In this document: piece after piece, positions 18,501-26,505 of the stretch
Numbering within the stretch: the first letter of the stretch is position 1
Layout: each line of letters opens with the position of its first letter
Assembly: GCA_963535465.1 (NCBI GenBank)
Contig: CAUSWF010000010.1
Coordinates: 1 to 42,642, forward strand
Reading direction: 5' to 3'
DNA: 42,642 nucleotides
DNA from: CAUSWF01 sp963535465
GTDB taxonomy: Bacteria; Bacillota_I; Bacilli_A; RF39; UBA660
Position numbers and translations under genes: made by a program
The notes under the pieces: model-generated
Database searches by the model: none
What the model saw: the letters and a program-made list of their open reading frames with translations, nothing else
Told to the model about the DNA's origin: nothing

Positions 18501-18791
18501 TGAGAAAGCAGTAAAATCTATTAATCCATATCTTGCTGCTGATACAAATGCTCTACCGTTTTTCTTTTCAAGTATAGCTGCTCCATCATGGGGTGTTGAA
18601 TACATTCTATTTAGTGCTTCATCAAAATTATTAGTTGTTGCTATTCTATTTATTGTTTGACCATCATATTCAAATGTAACTATTTCATACATATCTGGTC
18701 CTATATCTCTACCTCCAAAATTTACTGCAGCATTTACTTTTAGAGGTAATAATAGAACAAATAATAGTATTAAACCAAATATCTTTTTCAC
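15537..18791 (-). CDS. Secreted N-acetylglucosaminidase (peptidoglycan hydrolase) with SH3-like and Ig-like modules
   Basis: The product has 1084 residues. Residues 1-21 are a signal peptide (basic KK, Leu-rich core, VNA-A cleavage). A glucosaminidase domain spans about 285-415: NALITLMHSRNESGNG holds the likely catalytic Glu317, followed by NKNNGFGLNAVD and ESSIASFTRDWV, as in LytB/LytD/Atl-type enzymes that cut the glycan strand of peptidoglycan. SH3-like modules lie at roughly 425-505, 540-608 and 615-680 (YGWLLSQY). An Ig-like DUF5011-type domain lies at 697-773 (DQEDKDITHKV, KPGKYKVVYEVTDSAN). The last 300 residues are unrecognised beta-rich sequence. No sorting signal or C-terminal anchor is seen. 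The start is GTG with GGGAGGG seven bases upstream. It probably works in daughter-cell separation or wall turnover. Confidence 0.88.
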   Translation of the reverse strand: MKKIFGLILLFVLLLPLKVNAAVNFGGRDIGPDMYEIVTFEYDGQTINRIATTNNFDEALNRMYSTPHDGAAILEKKNGRAFVSAARYGLIDFTAFSYGNNTLQIYRDKDCTKKYTYINGSTWMSSTDGAYIKTEYGGNFLVQISGVRGYVKQLSVNILPITWVASSSYYMVTDEITHLYTHDIKNPRRGSSNKIGPKPEMLEQGNYFSYDGNYFYKDRKVMLDDYRNNNYNNANNKIPYYNYYMYLSTHSKTNYSSTEMDEYIRNVVRMTKDYPGVWDSDIKTTYSRLYGMGTFLYNSQQKYGVNALITLMHSRNESGNGMSRIAVNKNNGFGLNAVDSNPYADASGYLTFESSIASFTRDWVTDKYARYDTYQYFGPQFGNKANGMNVLYASDAYWSENMASMYYEFDKSKGLQDYNYYQQGLTLGPAIAYRNSNISTPIYNYSEKGDGVLIVEEERGQDLGGNNIWYKVLPDVNLDSNYNKIKGSTYNWENYVYIHSSYVEKINKPKYGYKSPSDVIEYKDSKYTLETFAANRELTPKVAYAKTTTPFFYGANLERETGGYLQKDRPVMVYTQATDTNGKVLAYLVTSDYNEDQKHWVKAEDLVFRTSKYLKVNYVYKDINTGTLVRTTPSWSGKNAGSVYTRTYLPVLETVVAEGQTWYKIPTQNRYGWLLSQYKDSDQDLSTNLYDYIDKNNPPVINAKDKKYYINTDYNLLTGVSAYDQEDKDITHKVKVKEDNIRKDKPGKYKVVYEVTDSANETTTKEIIVEITDKTEEKEGISNLYHLKEINNKLEYKGTTFINGINHDKNKKIEYNIIYYNIKTKKETKKKAERILDNKEIPYKAIGLDDFNYEYSWIKHDINFDDLEQGDYYLYIEEIVDGFHYKKLMSNKVFNESETSFKNNKYVIIKNDFDNRESPIKFYVRDNKLSDKKTSYYYNQFNMITKFEIIDKKLHIRGNAYSYGMNLSKDMNVERKLIFENKETYKAYKYDIGSIVNGDYYVVLPEEDNIVKTRAWYDATIDLKDLEKGQYQIYIATSSDTKDISELVEKTGENYDNIRYEIDGKKYSFHINITKGSEVELTVS

Positions 18792-18822
18792 ATTATCCCT
18801 CCCATTATAATCATATATATTA

Positions 18823-18851
18823 ATTTTATAGTTAATACTTTGTTTTGTCTA
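18823..18851 (-). promoter_or_regulatory. Promoter of the glucosaminidase gene
   Basis: The minus strand has TAGACA (18851-18846), a 17-base spacer and TAAAAT (18828-18823), a good sigma-70/SigA match. It gives a leader of about 25 bases before the GTG at 18791. It is back to back with the LCP promoter. Confidence 0.5.
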
Positions 18852-18887
18852 TATGAATAAAATATTTAGTATTTTATTTACATTATC

Positions 18888-18917
18888 TTTACAAATTGAT
18901 TTTTTTACTAATATAAT
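18888..18917 (+). promoter_or_regulatory. Promoter of the LCP gene
   Basis: TTTACA at 18888-18893 and a perfect TATAAT at 18912-18917 are separated by 18 bases, about 40 bases before the ATG at 18959. GGAGG sits at 18950-18954. The gap 18792-18958 holds both divergent promoters and no gene. Confidence 0.55.
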
Positions 18918-18958
18918 TATCGTTAAAAATATGCTAAAATGTTTTTATTGGAGGCATT

Positions 18959-20929
18959 ATGCAACAAAATAAATCAAAAAATAAAAAATATATTTTTAAA
19001 AAATTTTTAATTGTTTTTTTAAATTTACTTATACTTTTTGCTAGTGGATATGCTATTAGTAAAATTATTTTATTAAATTCTATCGAAACTGAAATTAGAT
19101 ATATGTTAATAGGTGCATTTATACTATTGGATTTAGTATTTGCTATTAGGGGTATATTTATTGTTAAAAATATTAATAAAGGAGTTATTAAAAAGAGGAT
19201 TCCTTATATTATCCTTTCATTAATATATATAATTATTTTACTTGTTTTAGGACTTGTTATTAACTTCTTTTATAGTAAGCTTGGTAGTCTAAACAAGGAT
19301 AATGTTTCTTATACTACTTATCTTGTTGTTAGAAGTGATGATAAGGCAAATGATATAAATGATATTAAGAAGTATACTATTGGTATGATTGATGATAAGA
19401 ATCTTCCTGATGGTTACACTATAAGTAAGAATATAATTAATGAATATAAATTAGAAGACGATAATACAATAGAAAAATTTAGTGATTATAATTCTATTAT
19501 TTCTAAATTATATAAAAAAGAAATACAAGCAGCATTTCTTCCTAGTAATTATGTTGAAACTTTAAGTAGCCAAGGATATGAAAATATAGGTTCTGAAACT
19601 AAGGTGATTTATAAGAAAACAATGAGTTTTAAAAAGACTAAATTAAATAGTCATGTTAAATCAAATGGTGGAGACTTAACTAAACCTTTTAGTATTCTTT
19701 TAATGGGAGTTGATACTACTGAAGAAGTATTAAATCCTAAGGAAGCAGCTCATGGTGATACTTTGATTCTTGTTACATTCGATCCGAAAACACTTAATAC
19801 TACTATGTTATCAATACCAAGAGACTCTTACGTACCTATTGCTTGTTGGAGAAATAAAGCTAAAAATAAAATAACTCATGCAGCTATGTATGGAGATAAA
19901 TGTACTATTAGTACTATAGAAGAATTTTTAGATGTTAAAATAGATTATTATGCTAAAATTAATTTTAAGGGATTTACTAAATTGGTTGATGCTGTTGGTG
20001 GCGTTAAAATCAATGTAGAAAAAAGCTTATGTACTGATAACTCTAATAGAGAGAAAGTTGTATGTGTAAATCCAGGTGAACAAATTCTTGATGGAGAACA
20101 TGCTCTAGTATATGCTAGAAATAGAAAACAACTTGTAGATGGTGATTTTGGTAGAAATAAACACCAACAAGAAGTTGTTCTTGCAATAATTGATAAAATA
20201 AAAGAAATTAGGGATGTTTCTAAATTCAATCAAATACTTAATACTATTTCTAATAGTATGGATACTAATTTAACACCTAGTCAAATGTTATCTTTTTACA
20301 ATGTTTTAAAGGATATGATTAGTACTAATTCAAGTAGTAATAAAGCTAAATTAATAAATGTTGAGCAACTTAAGATAGTAGGAACAAATCAAATGATATT
20401 TGATGAAAGAGCTAATATGAAATTATGGAACTTTATTCCTAACCCGCTTAGTGTTAAAGATGATACTAATGCGATGAAATCTAACCTAGGATTAATTCCA
20501 CATAAAGAAATTACTACTTTTAAATTTTCTCTTGCACATCCATATGAAAAAGAAGTAATTGGTAGTGGCCATTATAGAAGTGTCAGTGGATATAGTTTAT
20601 TACCTAGTTTTATAGGATTAAGCAAAGGAGCTGCGAAGACTCGTGCACAACAATATGGTATTAACTTATCATTTACTGGAGGGAACGGAAATGTTGTTTC
20701 ACAAAATTATCCTGAAGGAAAAAGAATTGATTTAATATCTGGAAATGTTGTTCTTACTCTTAGTAAAACTGCTGATGATTTGGAAGAAAATACTAAAGAT
20801 AAAAATAAAGATAATAAGGATATCGAAAAGAATAATAAAGATAAGACTAAAGAAGAAGAAAAAGATAATGCGAATAATAATAGTTCTAATTCTACTACTT
20901 CTTCTAATCATAGTACTGTAGCACCTTAG
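18959..20929 (+). CDS. LytR-CpsA-Psr (LCP) glycopolymer ligase with a PASTA-like domain
   Basis: The product has 656 residues. Three membrane helices (about 12-38, 47-67, 80-104) precede a solute-binding-like segment at about 117-220 (TYLVVRSDDKANDINDI, YTIGMIDDK, QAAFLPSNY). The LCP catalytic domain lies at about 242-415: FSILLMGVD, HGDTLILVTFDP, MLSIPRDSYV, LVDAVGGVKI, VYARNRK and DGDFGRNKHQQ, with the conserved Asp and Arg residues. LCP enzymes move lipid-linked wall polymers onto peptidoglycan outside the cell. Residues 547-603 form one PASTA-like module (LPSFIGLSKGAAK, NVVSQNYPEG), and a Lys/Glu/Asn-rich tail ends the chain. It is the likely attachment enzyme for the glycan encoded at 1-11898. 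Several Cys (296, 315, 358, 369) lie in the catalytic domain. Confidence 0.9.
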   Translation: MQQNKSKNKKYIFKKFLIVFLNLLILFASGYAISKIILLNSIETEIRYMLIGAFILLDLVFAIRGIFIVKNINKGVIKKRIPYIILSLIYIIILLVLGLVINFFYSKLGSLNKDNVSYTTYLVVRSDDKANDINDIKKYTIGMIDDKNLPDGYTISKNIINEYKLEDDNTIEKFSDYNSIISKLYKKEIQAAFLPSNYVETLSSQGYENIGSETKVIYKKTMSFKKTKLNSHVKSNGGDLTKPFSILLMGVDTTEEVLNPKEAAHGDTLILVTFDPKTLNTTMLSIPRDSYVPIACWRNKAKNKITHAAMYGDKCTISTIEEFLDVKIDYYAKINFKGFTKLVDAVGGVKINVEKSLCTDNSNREKVVCVNPGEQILDGEHALVYARNRKQLVDGDFGRNKHQQEVVLAIIDKIKEIRDVSKFNQILNTISNSMDTNLTPSQMLSFYNVLKDMISTNSSSNKAKLINVEQLKIVGTNQMIFDERANMKLWNFIPNPLSVKDDTNAMKSNLGLIPHKEITTFKFSLAHPYEKEVIGSGHYRSVSGYSLLPSFIGLSKGAAKTRAQQYGINLSFTGGNGNVVSQNYPEGKRIDLISGNVVLTLSKTADDLEENTKDKNKDNKDIEKNNKDKTKEEEKDNANNNSSNSTTSSNHSTVAP

Positions 20930-20943
20930 GGTGCTTTTTTTTA
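20920..20943 (+). terminator. Terminator of the LCP gene, with the stop codon in its loop
   Basis: The stem AGCACC/GGTGCT (20920-20925 and 20930-20935) is followed by eight T. The TAG stop (20927-20929) falls in the TTAG loop, so the last codons Ala-Pro build the first arm. It is one of the few GC-rich hairpins in the window. Confidence 0.88.
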
Positions 20944-20945
20944 TA

Positions 20946-20973
20946 GAAAAATAACTAGTTTTAGCTAGTTATT
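20946..20973 (-). terminator. Terminator of the LtaS-like operon, overlapping the last stop codon
   Basis: Arms AATAACTAG and CTAGTTATT (20950-20958 and 20965-20973) are followed by a short T run on the minus strand. The TAA of the 208-aa gene lies inside an arm. It converges with the LCP terminator. Confidence 0.6.
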
Positions 20974-21595
20974 GTAATTCTACTATTAATAATTTTTTAC
21001 CATCTTTTACTAAAGTTAAATTAGCTTTAGATTGATATTTAGCAAAGCTTTCACTTTGGTATGTCCACTCTGCTGTTAGTGAATATGCTTCTTTATATGT
21101 TTTATTTGGATAAGTATATGTTGTCTTCTTAATGTTTGATATTACTACATTTTTTACTTCTGGTAGGTTTTGTTTTCTCTTACCATATATATTACTTTCT
21201 AAATATTTATAATAAGTATTTGTTGCGTTTTCTAGAAAGTTTTCTTCTATATCAGGATGAATGAATTCTACTCCTCCTACATCTGTTTTAGATTTTTTAT
21301 TTTCTAAGGTGTAGAAATCTATTATAAATAATTCTGATAATGTAGAAGCATATTTTTCATAATCAACTTCTTTTTCATTTAATATTTTATCTAATTCTTT
21401 AAATTTCTTTTTATAATTACTTGGTTTATTATCTTTTAATTCATACCCGTAATCAGTTATTTTGCTTATTACTTTAACTTTAGTTTTAGTATTTTTATTA
21501 AATATGTATGGTGATAAGACTAAAAGTAATAAAATTATTACTAATATTACTAATGATATTATTAAGTTTCTTTTTACTTTTTTCTTTATTTTCAT
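20969..21595 (-). CDS. Membrane-anchored protein of unknown function
   Basis: The product has 208 residues. It has a basic N-terminus (KIKKKVKR), one membrane helix at about 10-32, and an outside domain of about 170 residues rich in Lys, Tyr and Asn. The domain has a helical first half (YKKKFKELDKILNEKEVDY) and a beta-rich second half ending in TLVKDGKKLLIVELQ, a layout reminiscent of NTF2-like or TcaA-type C-terminal folds, but I do not recognise the family. Its ATG overlaps the stop of the LtaS-like gene (ATGA), so the two are translationally coupled, which suggests a partner or regulator role in phosphoglycerol polymer synthesis. It is the last gene of its operon. Confidence 0.7.
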   Translation of the reverse strand: MKIKKKVKRNLIISLVILVIILLLLVLSPYIFNKNTKTKVKVISKITDYGYELKDNKPSNYKKKFKELDKILNEKEVDYEKYASTLSELFIIDFYTLENKKSKTDVGGVEFIHPDIEENFLENATNTYYKYLESNIYGKRKQNLPEVKNVVISNIKKTTYTYPNKTYKEAYSLTAEWTYQSESFAKYQSKANLTLVKDGKKLLIVELQ

Positions 21596-23628
21596 TTATG
21601 CTCCTTTAATAAATTATATACTATTATATCGTTGGATATATCTAATTTTTTTTCTGTTTCTTTTATGTTTTTTCTTATTTCTTCTTCGCTTATTACTTCT
21701 AACCCCAATGCTTTATATTCATTTTTTTGCGTGTTATAGTAAACTTTATTATTAACCCAATTGCCATTTGGGAATATTACGACATTATTTTCTTTTATAT
21801 TGAATATATCGTGTCCTATTGCATATGGAATATTAAATCCAAACATATTAGCAAGTGTTGGAGCTACATCATACATTCCCATTACATCTGTTATTTCTCT
21901 ATTTAATTTTTTATTATCTTTTGATTTATTTGTCCAAATTAAGAATGGTACTCTTCTTCCTATTTCATAATCATATGAATCATATTCTTTATACTCTGGA
22001 TTTGTTTTATCCATTGTCTTATCATTAACTTTATCATAATTATAAAGTCTATTATAATCTGAATGTGGAAGTCTAGCATCATGATCTCCATATAATACAA
22101 ATACTGTATTTTCTAACAAGCCTGCATTTTCTAGTTCTTTCATAAATTCACCCAATGCTTCATCTGCATAGTGAAGAGATTTAAAATAGTTTCCTAATTT
22201 TGTTCCTTCCATATATGGATATGTTACTTTTTCTTTTGTTCCATCTTCTTTTGTTATTTCTTCTTCCATATCCACTTTAAATTCTCCATATTTATCGGTT
22301 GCGGAGAATGGAGTATGATTTGATAACATTATTAATAAACCATACCAATTTTTATTCTTATCATTTATTTTTTTCATTTTATCTATTGATTGTTTGAAAA
22401 ATTCTTTATCAGATAAGCCTAAACCTATTATGTTTTCTTTGTCTACTTTGTATGTTGATTTGTCAAAAAACTTTTTGTATCCAAGTTGAGCATGCATTGC
22501 CCTTCTATTCCAAAAGTTTCCGTTATTTGCATGCATACTATATGTGTAGTATCCTAAATCATTAAAATACTTTGGTAAGCCTAAATATGTTCTGTCTGAA
22601 TAAGATACAAATGCTGTGCCTGATTTTGTTGGCATAAGAGATGTGTTAAATGTCAATTCAGCATCTGATGATGTTCCTACACTTACTTGTGAATAAAAAT
22701 TTGAAAAGAATAGTCCTTCTTTAGCTAATCTATTTAAGTTTGGTGTAACTTCTCTTCCATTAAACTTAAGCTTCATAGCATTTAGCATCATAGATTCTCC
22801 ATGAATTACTATTACATTTTTGCCTTTGAATATATCAGAATATTCATTCTTTGTTTCTTTTTCTTTATTACTAAAATACTCAATAAAATCTTTCTTAGCT
22901 TTATCTGCTCCAAATAAAGAGTTTAATTTAGGTTTTAGTGATGTTACTAAGTCATTTGCCTGATATACATATATTCCATACTTTTTAACTACATATTCTT
23001 TATTCCATTGTTTTATAAATCTTGATATATCTAGTGCTGTTAATTGAATTAAGAATAATATTGTTACTAGTATAGTAGCATATATTGTTTTTATAAATTT
23101 TGTTCTTTTTTCCTTTTTTGTTTCATATTTAGTAAATTCTTTACCTTTATTCTTTTTATAGACTAGAAATAATACTATTGGTCCAATTATATATATTATG
23201 TCTTTTGGCTGAAGAACATTATATACAACTGCATCTCCTACATCTTTTAAATAATGTGTTAAAGATAACATAGAAATTGATGCGAATGATGTATAGAATG
23301 TAAAATATATTGAGTTTATCATACAGACAGCACATAAGAATATTTCACAGATCATTAAGTAAGTAAATCTATTTTTAGGTTTTAATAAATATACAAATGA
23401 CCCTAGAAACATTGCAACTGCTAAATCTGCAAATATTGCTTTAATAGATAATAAAGTATCAATTGTTGGCATACATATTATTCTAAGTAATGTAGATGAT
23501 ATTATTATGGTTAATAAATATGTTGTAAATAATATATTTTCTTTTAAAAAATCTATATATTCTTTATTTTTTATAAACTTTTTTAGATTATTACTTTTAT
23601 CTTTTATAAATTTTATTATCTTACTCAT
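21592..23628 (-). CDS. LtaS-family sulfatase-fold synthase (lipoteichoic-acid-synthase-like)
   Basis: The product has 678 residues, close to typical LtaS length. About five N-terminal membrane helices (to roughly residue 200) precede an extracellular alkaline-phosphatase/sulfatase fold. Visible active-site elements are VIVIHGESMML with metal-binding Glu278, SVGTSSDAE with nucleophile Thr319, the substrate-pocket-like NNGNFWNRR (Trp373), SNHTPF (His438) and YGDHD (Asp515, His516). LtaS enzymes take phosphoglycerol from phosphatidylglycerol to build type I lipoteichoic acid; relatives use other phosphate-diester substrates. A Thr rather than Cys/formylglycine nucleophile argues against a true sulfatase. 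It starts at ATG 23628 with GGAGG upstream, overlaps the YihY stop by ATGA, and is coupled to the 208-aa gene downstream. Whether it is a primase or a polymerase cannot be told. Confidence 0.88.
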   Translation of the reverse strand: MSKIIKFIKDKSNNLKKFIKNKEYIDFLKENILFTTYLLTIIISSTLLRIICMPTIDTLLSIKAIFADLAVAMFLGSFVYLLKPKNRFTYLMICEIFLCAVCMINSIYFTFYTSFASISMLSLTHYLKDVGDAVVYNVLQPKDIIYIIGPIVLFLVYKKNKGKEFTKYETKKEKRTKFIKTIYATILVTILFLIQLTALDISRFIKQWNKEYVVKKYGIYVYQANDLVTSLKPKLNSLFGADKAKKDFIEYFSNKEKETKNEYSDIFKGKNVIVIHGESMMLNAMKLKFNGREVTPNLNRLAKEGLFFSNFYSQVSVGTSSDAELTFNTSLMPTKSGTAFVSYSDRTYLGLPKYFNDLGYYTYSMHANNGNFWNRRAMHAQLGYKKFFDKSTYKVDKENIIGLGLSDKEFFKQSIDKMKKINDKNKNWYGLLIMLSNHTPFSATDKYGEFKVDMEEEITKEDGTKEKVTYPYMEGTKLGNYFKSLHYADEALGEFMKELENAGLLENTVFVLYGDHDARLPHSDYNRLYNYDKVNDKTMDKTNPEYKEYDSYDYEIGRRVPFLIWTNKSKDNKKLNREITDVMGMYDVAPTLANMFGFNIPYAIGHDIFNIKENNVVIFPNGNWVNNKVYYNTQKNEYKALGLEVISEEEIRKNIKETEKKLDISNDIIVYNLLKEHK

Positions 23629-24446
23629 TTTTCCTCCTTATTTTCTTCTCTATCTATTCCGGCATTTATTGCCATACCTAATACAAATATATAAGATATT
23701 ATATATATCCATACCATAGTTACTACTATAGCAGAAGCTGATCCATATAATTCATCATAAGCAGCACGTGAAGCATATACTGCAAATACGTCTGATGCTA
23801 GTACCCATAGTATTGTTGTAAATATTGCTCCTCTTGATGTTGATAATGATTCTACTTTAGTATCAGGTGCTAATATATATATTATTTTTATATTTATATA
23901 TATTATTCCCAGTATGGCCGGATACTTAACTAATTCATATATTTTATGAATAAAATCAACATAACTTTTATCACTAATATTTGAACTTATTATTGAAAAT
24001 ATTTGGTCTCCAAATACTGGTCCTAGTAATAATACAGATAATAGTAATACTAATATAAATGTTAAAAATATTGCTTTTACTCTTCTTGACAATAAGTTTC
24101 TAGATTTAATCTTATATATTTCGTTAGATGTTATTATTATAGAATGAGCACCATTTGATGCAATAAGAAAAGCTATTATTAGAAATAATATTGTTTCTAA
24201 GCTTATTCTTTTGTTTCCCAATAAATTAACCAATGTATTAACCACTGCTTTAGGTATAGATGCTCCTATTACTAATTTTATTTCATTTGCTGTTATATTA
24301 AAGATTCCAGCTAAGGCGCCTATTAATATTGCAATTGGTATAAATGACATGAAAATAAAAAAAGCAAGTTGGCCTGGGAGAATTCTCATCTCAGTCTTTT
24401 GTATTGTCTTTATAATTCTTTTTAAAAAACCTCTTGCTCTTTTCAT
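23625..24446 (-). CDS. YihY/BrkB family membrane protein
   Basis: The product has 273 residues and about six membrane helices. The N-terminal half contains LPGQLAFFIFMSFIPIAIL, then a long hydrophobic core with SNGAHSIIITSNEIYKIKSR, and near the end YASRAAYDELYGSASAIVVTMVWIY, all typical of the YihY/BrkB (formerly called RNase BN) family. The family's role is not well settled; proposals include transport and envelope maintenance. The ATG at 24446 has AGAGGT upstream and is eight bases after the previous stop. It overlaps the LtaS-like gene by four bases, which may mean a linked envelope function. Confidence 0.85.
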   Translation of the reverse strand: MKRARGFLKRIIKTIQKTEMRILPGQLAFFIFMSFIPIAILIGALAGIFNITANEIKLVIGASIPKAVVNTLVNLLGNKRISLETILFLIIAFLIASNGAHSIIITSNEIYKIKSRNLLSRRVKAIFLTFILVLLLSVLLLGPVFGDQIFSIISSNISDKSYVDFIHKIYELVKYPAILGIIYINIKIIYILAPDTKVESLSTSRGAIFTTILWVLASDVFAVYASRAAYDELYGSASAIVVTMVWIYIISYIFVLGMAINAGIDREENKEEK

Positions 24447-24454
24447 CTTTACCT

Positions 24455-26497
24455 CTATTTATACTCTTTTTTATTTTCATTCATAGCAATAGTTGCTTCA
24501 TTGATAGCATCATCTATTGTCTTTATTTTATCTTCTATAATACTATACCCTACTGCTCCACCAAATTCGTGTGGTAGTGTTTTTAATTCTTTTGCTAATT
24601 TTTTAGAGTAAGCATCTACTTGTCTTTCACTATATCCTACTAGATATACTAAGAATTCATTACCATCAATTCTCATTATTTCACTATTTTCTAATTGTGT
24701 ATTAACAAGTATTCCTGCTGCTTTAATTATTAAGTCGTCACCTGTTTCATGACCATAATTATCATTAACATATTGTACATTATTTAAATTAATTATAACT
24801 ATTGCTTGTGGTAATACTTTGTTTTCTTCCCATTCACTCATCTTGAAATTCAAATAATTTCTATTTTTTAATGATGTTAATACATCTATGTATTTATGTT
24901 TTTCTGTTATTTCTTTTTTCTTTTTCTTCTTCTTTGCTTTTAATATTAAATAAGATATGAATCCAATTATTAGTGGTATAAATATTAGTAGCATTACTGC
25001 TTTATATACTTCTCTAAATGTTAGATTATCAAATATAGTTTCATGCATATGATTAATTCCAGCATTTCTATAATTATAATATGAATTTGTACCTATTATA
25101 TAGTTAAATAAGTCATAGAATGCTCCATCATCATTTTTTACCATAAACTTATAGTCGTTCATCATAGTATCTTTGTATAATAGTTTAAAGTCCTTAAACT
25201 TAGTATTTTGATAGTATGAATATACTTCTGAATCTACTACTATTAATCTGTTATTAGCAGATCCTTTTAATTCATTTAATGTTTTAAATGTCTTAATATT
25301 ACTTCTTGAGTTATTAGAAAAGTAATAATATAGTGAATCATCTCCTAACATAACTAAGTTTTGTCCTTTTAATGATTCAAATGAAGTTACTATGTGGGAA
25401 TCTTTTTCTTTTCCTAAAACAACATAATCTTCTATAAATGGAGATATTGTTGCTTTATAGTTAGATGTTCTATAATCATAATAATCAAAATAGAAATCTA
25501 TTTCTTTTTTATCAATTGCTTTTTGTAATTCTTTTTTATTTTTATATTTTTTATACTTGAAGTTTAAACCACCTAGTCTAGACATTCTTTCTACATATTC
25601 ACCAGCAATTCCTGCTAAATGATTATTTACTATTTTTTCATATGGTACTTTTTCAACGTATCCATATACATAATCTTTGGATATTAATTCTGCTCTTGTC
25701 TTAGCATCTACATTATTTTGTTCTAAATAGTAGTTTAAATATACTTCATTATATGCATCTATGAAATTATTTTTTCTCCATCTTGTATAATACTTTCTAA
25801 CTATTGTATTTAATTTAGTATTGTTGTCTGTTAATGTTAATACTAATTTTTTGTTCATTTCTGTGAAGTTATATATTATATGATATGATCCTTTTTTTAT
25901 TGTTTCTCTAAGGGATTTAATATTAGGCACTATTATTATATTAACTTCTTTATTATCTAGTGCTTTATATAAATCTTCTACTTTATCATATGTTTTATAA
26001 GATATATTTGATGCTTGTTTTAAATAATATGATATATCAGCTTTATCTTTTGTATATGTTCCTACTGATAGATTACTCATATCTTTTATGTGATTTATTC
26101 TCATATAATCTTTTCCTAAGGCAACATAATTATCTTTAAATATTAATATGTCATTATTAGTTAATTTTTCATCATTTGATAATATTCTTGTTTTAAGAGA
26201 TCTTTGTCTTGGTGTAGATGTAGATAAATAAGGTATTTTATTAAATTCTAATCCTGTATCTTGTTCTAAATCTTTTATAAACTTAAATATTAATCCTTCA
26301 CCATTTAAACTATATATTGGATAGTCATTTACTATTTCAAAGTCAAATTTATTTTTACTATTCTCTACTGCCCATCTTTTTTCTGATATTGTCAATGCTG
26401 TTTTTGCATCTGTTCTATAATAAAAATAATATACTAATACAAATGCTGTTGCGGCAATTATTATGGGTGTTAGTATTATTGCTAATTTTTTATTCAT
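24455..26497 (-). CDS. Membrane sensor with two solute-binding-like domains and a degenerate GGDEF domain
   Basis: The product has 680 residues. One N-terminal helix (about 5-25) is followed by two tandem outside domains (about 50-265 and 270-485) resembling family-3 solute-binding proteins, for example GLIFKFIKDLEQDTGLEF and GIAGEYVERMSRLGGLNF. A second helix at about 498-520 precedes a lysine run and a GGDEF-type domain (about 535-680). The GGDEF site reads RIDGNEF (609-615) instead of RxGGDEF, and the metal-binding stretch reads INLNNVQYVND (569-579), with Asn where active cyclases have Asp. The DxLTGLxNR element is DVLTSLKNR. Loss of all these metal ligands makes diguanylate cyclase activity very unlikely; it may bind a nucleotide or signal by shape change. 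It is the second gene of the LtaS-like operon. Confidence 0.85.
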   Translation of the reverse strand: MNKKLAIILTPIIIAATAFVLVYYFYYRTDAKTALTISEKRWAVENSKNKFDFEIVNDYPIYSLNGEGLIFKFIKDLEQDTGLEFNKIPYLSTSTPRQRSLKTRILSNDEKLTNNDILIFKDNYVALGKDYMRINHIKDMSNLSVGTYTKDKADISYYLKQASNISYKTYDKVEDLYKALDNKEVNIIIVPNIKSLRETIKKGSYHIIYNFTEMNKKLVLTLTDNNTKLNTIVRKYYTRWRKNNFIDAYNEVYLNYYLEQNNVDAKTRAELISKDYVYGYVEKVPYEKIVNNHLAGIAGEYVERMSRLGGLNFKYKKYKNKKELQKAIDKKEIDFYFDYYDYRTSNYKATISPFIEDYVVLGKEKDSHIVTSFESLKGQNLVMLGDDSLYYYFSNNSRSNIKTFKTLNELKGSANNRLIVVDSEVYSYYQNTKFKDFKLLYKDTMMNDYKFMVKNDDGAFYDLFNYIIGTNSYYNYRNAGINHMHETIFDNLTFREVYKAVMLLIFIPLIIGFISYLILKAKKKKKKKEITEKHKYIDVLTSLKNRNYLNFKMSEWEENKVLPQAIVIINLNNVQYVNDNYGHETGDDLIIKAAGILVNTQLENSEIMRIDGNEFLVYLVGYSERQVDAYSKKLAKELKTLPHEFGGAVGYSIIEDKIKTIDDAINEATIAMNENKKEYK

Positions 26498-26505
26498 GAT
26501 TTCCC

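Noticed and set aside
21592..23628. LtaS-like protein as a catabolic sulfatase
   Set aside because: The nucleophile is Thr319 and there is no C/S-x-P-x-R sulfatase motif; five N-terminal helices match LtaS.
24455..26497. Active diguanylate cyclase
   Set aside because: The metal-binding and GGDEF residues are replaced by Asn and Asp, so activity is very unlikely.
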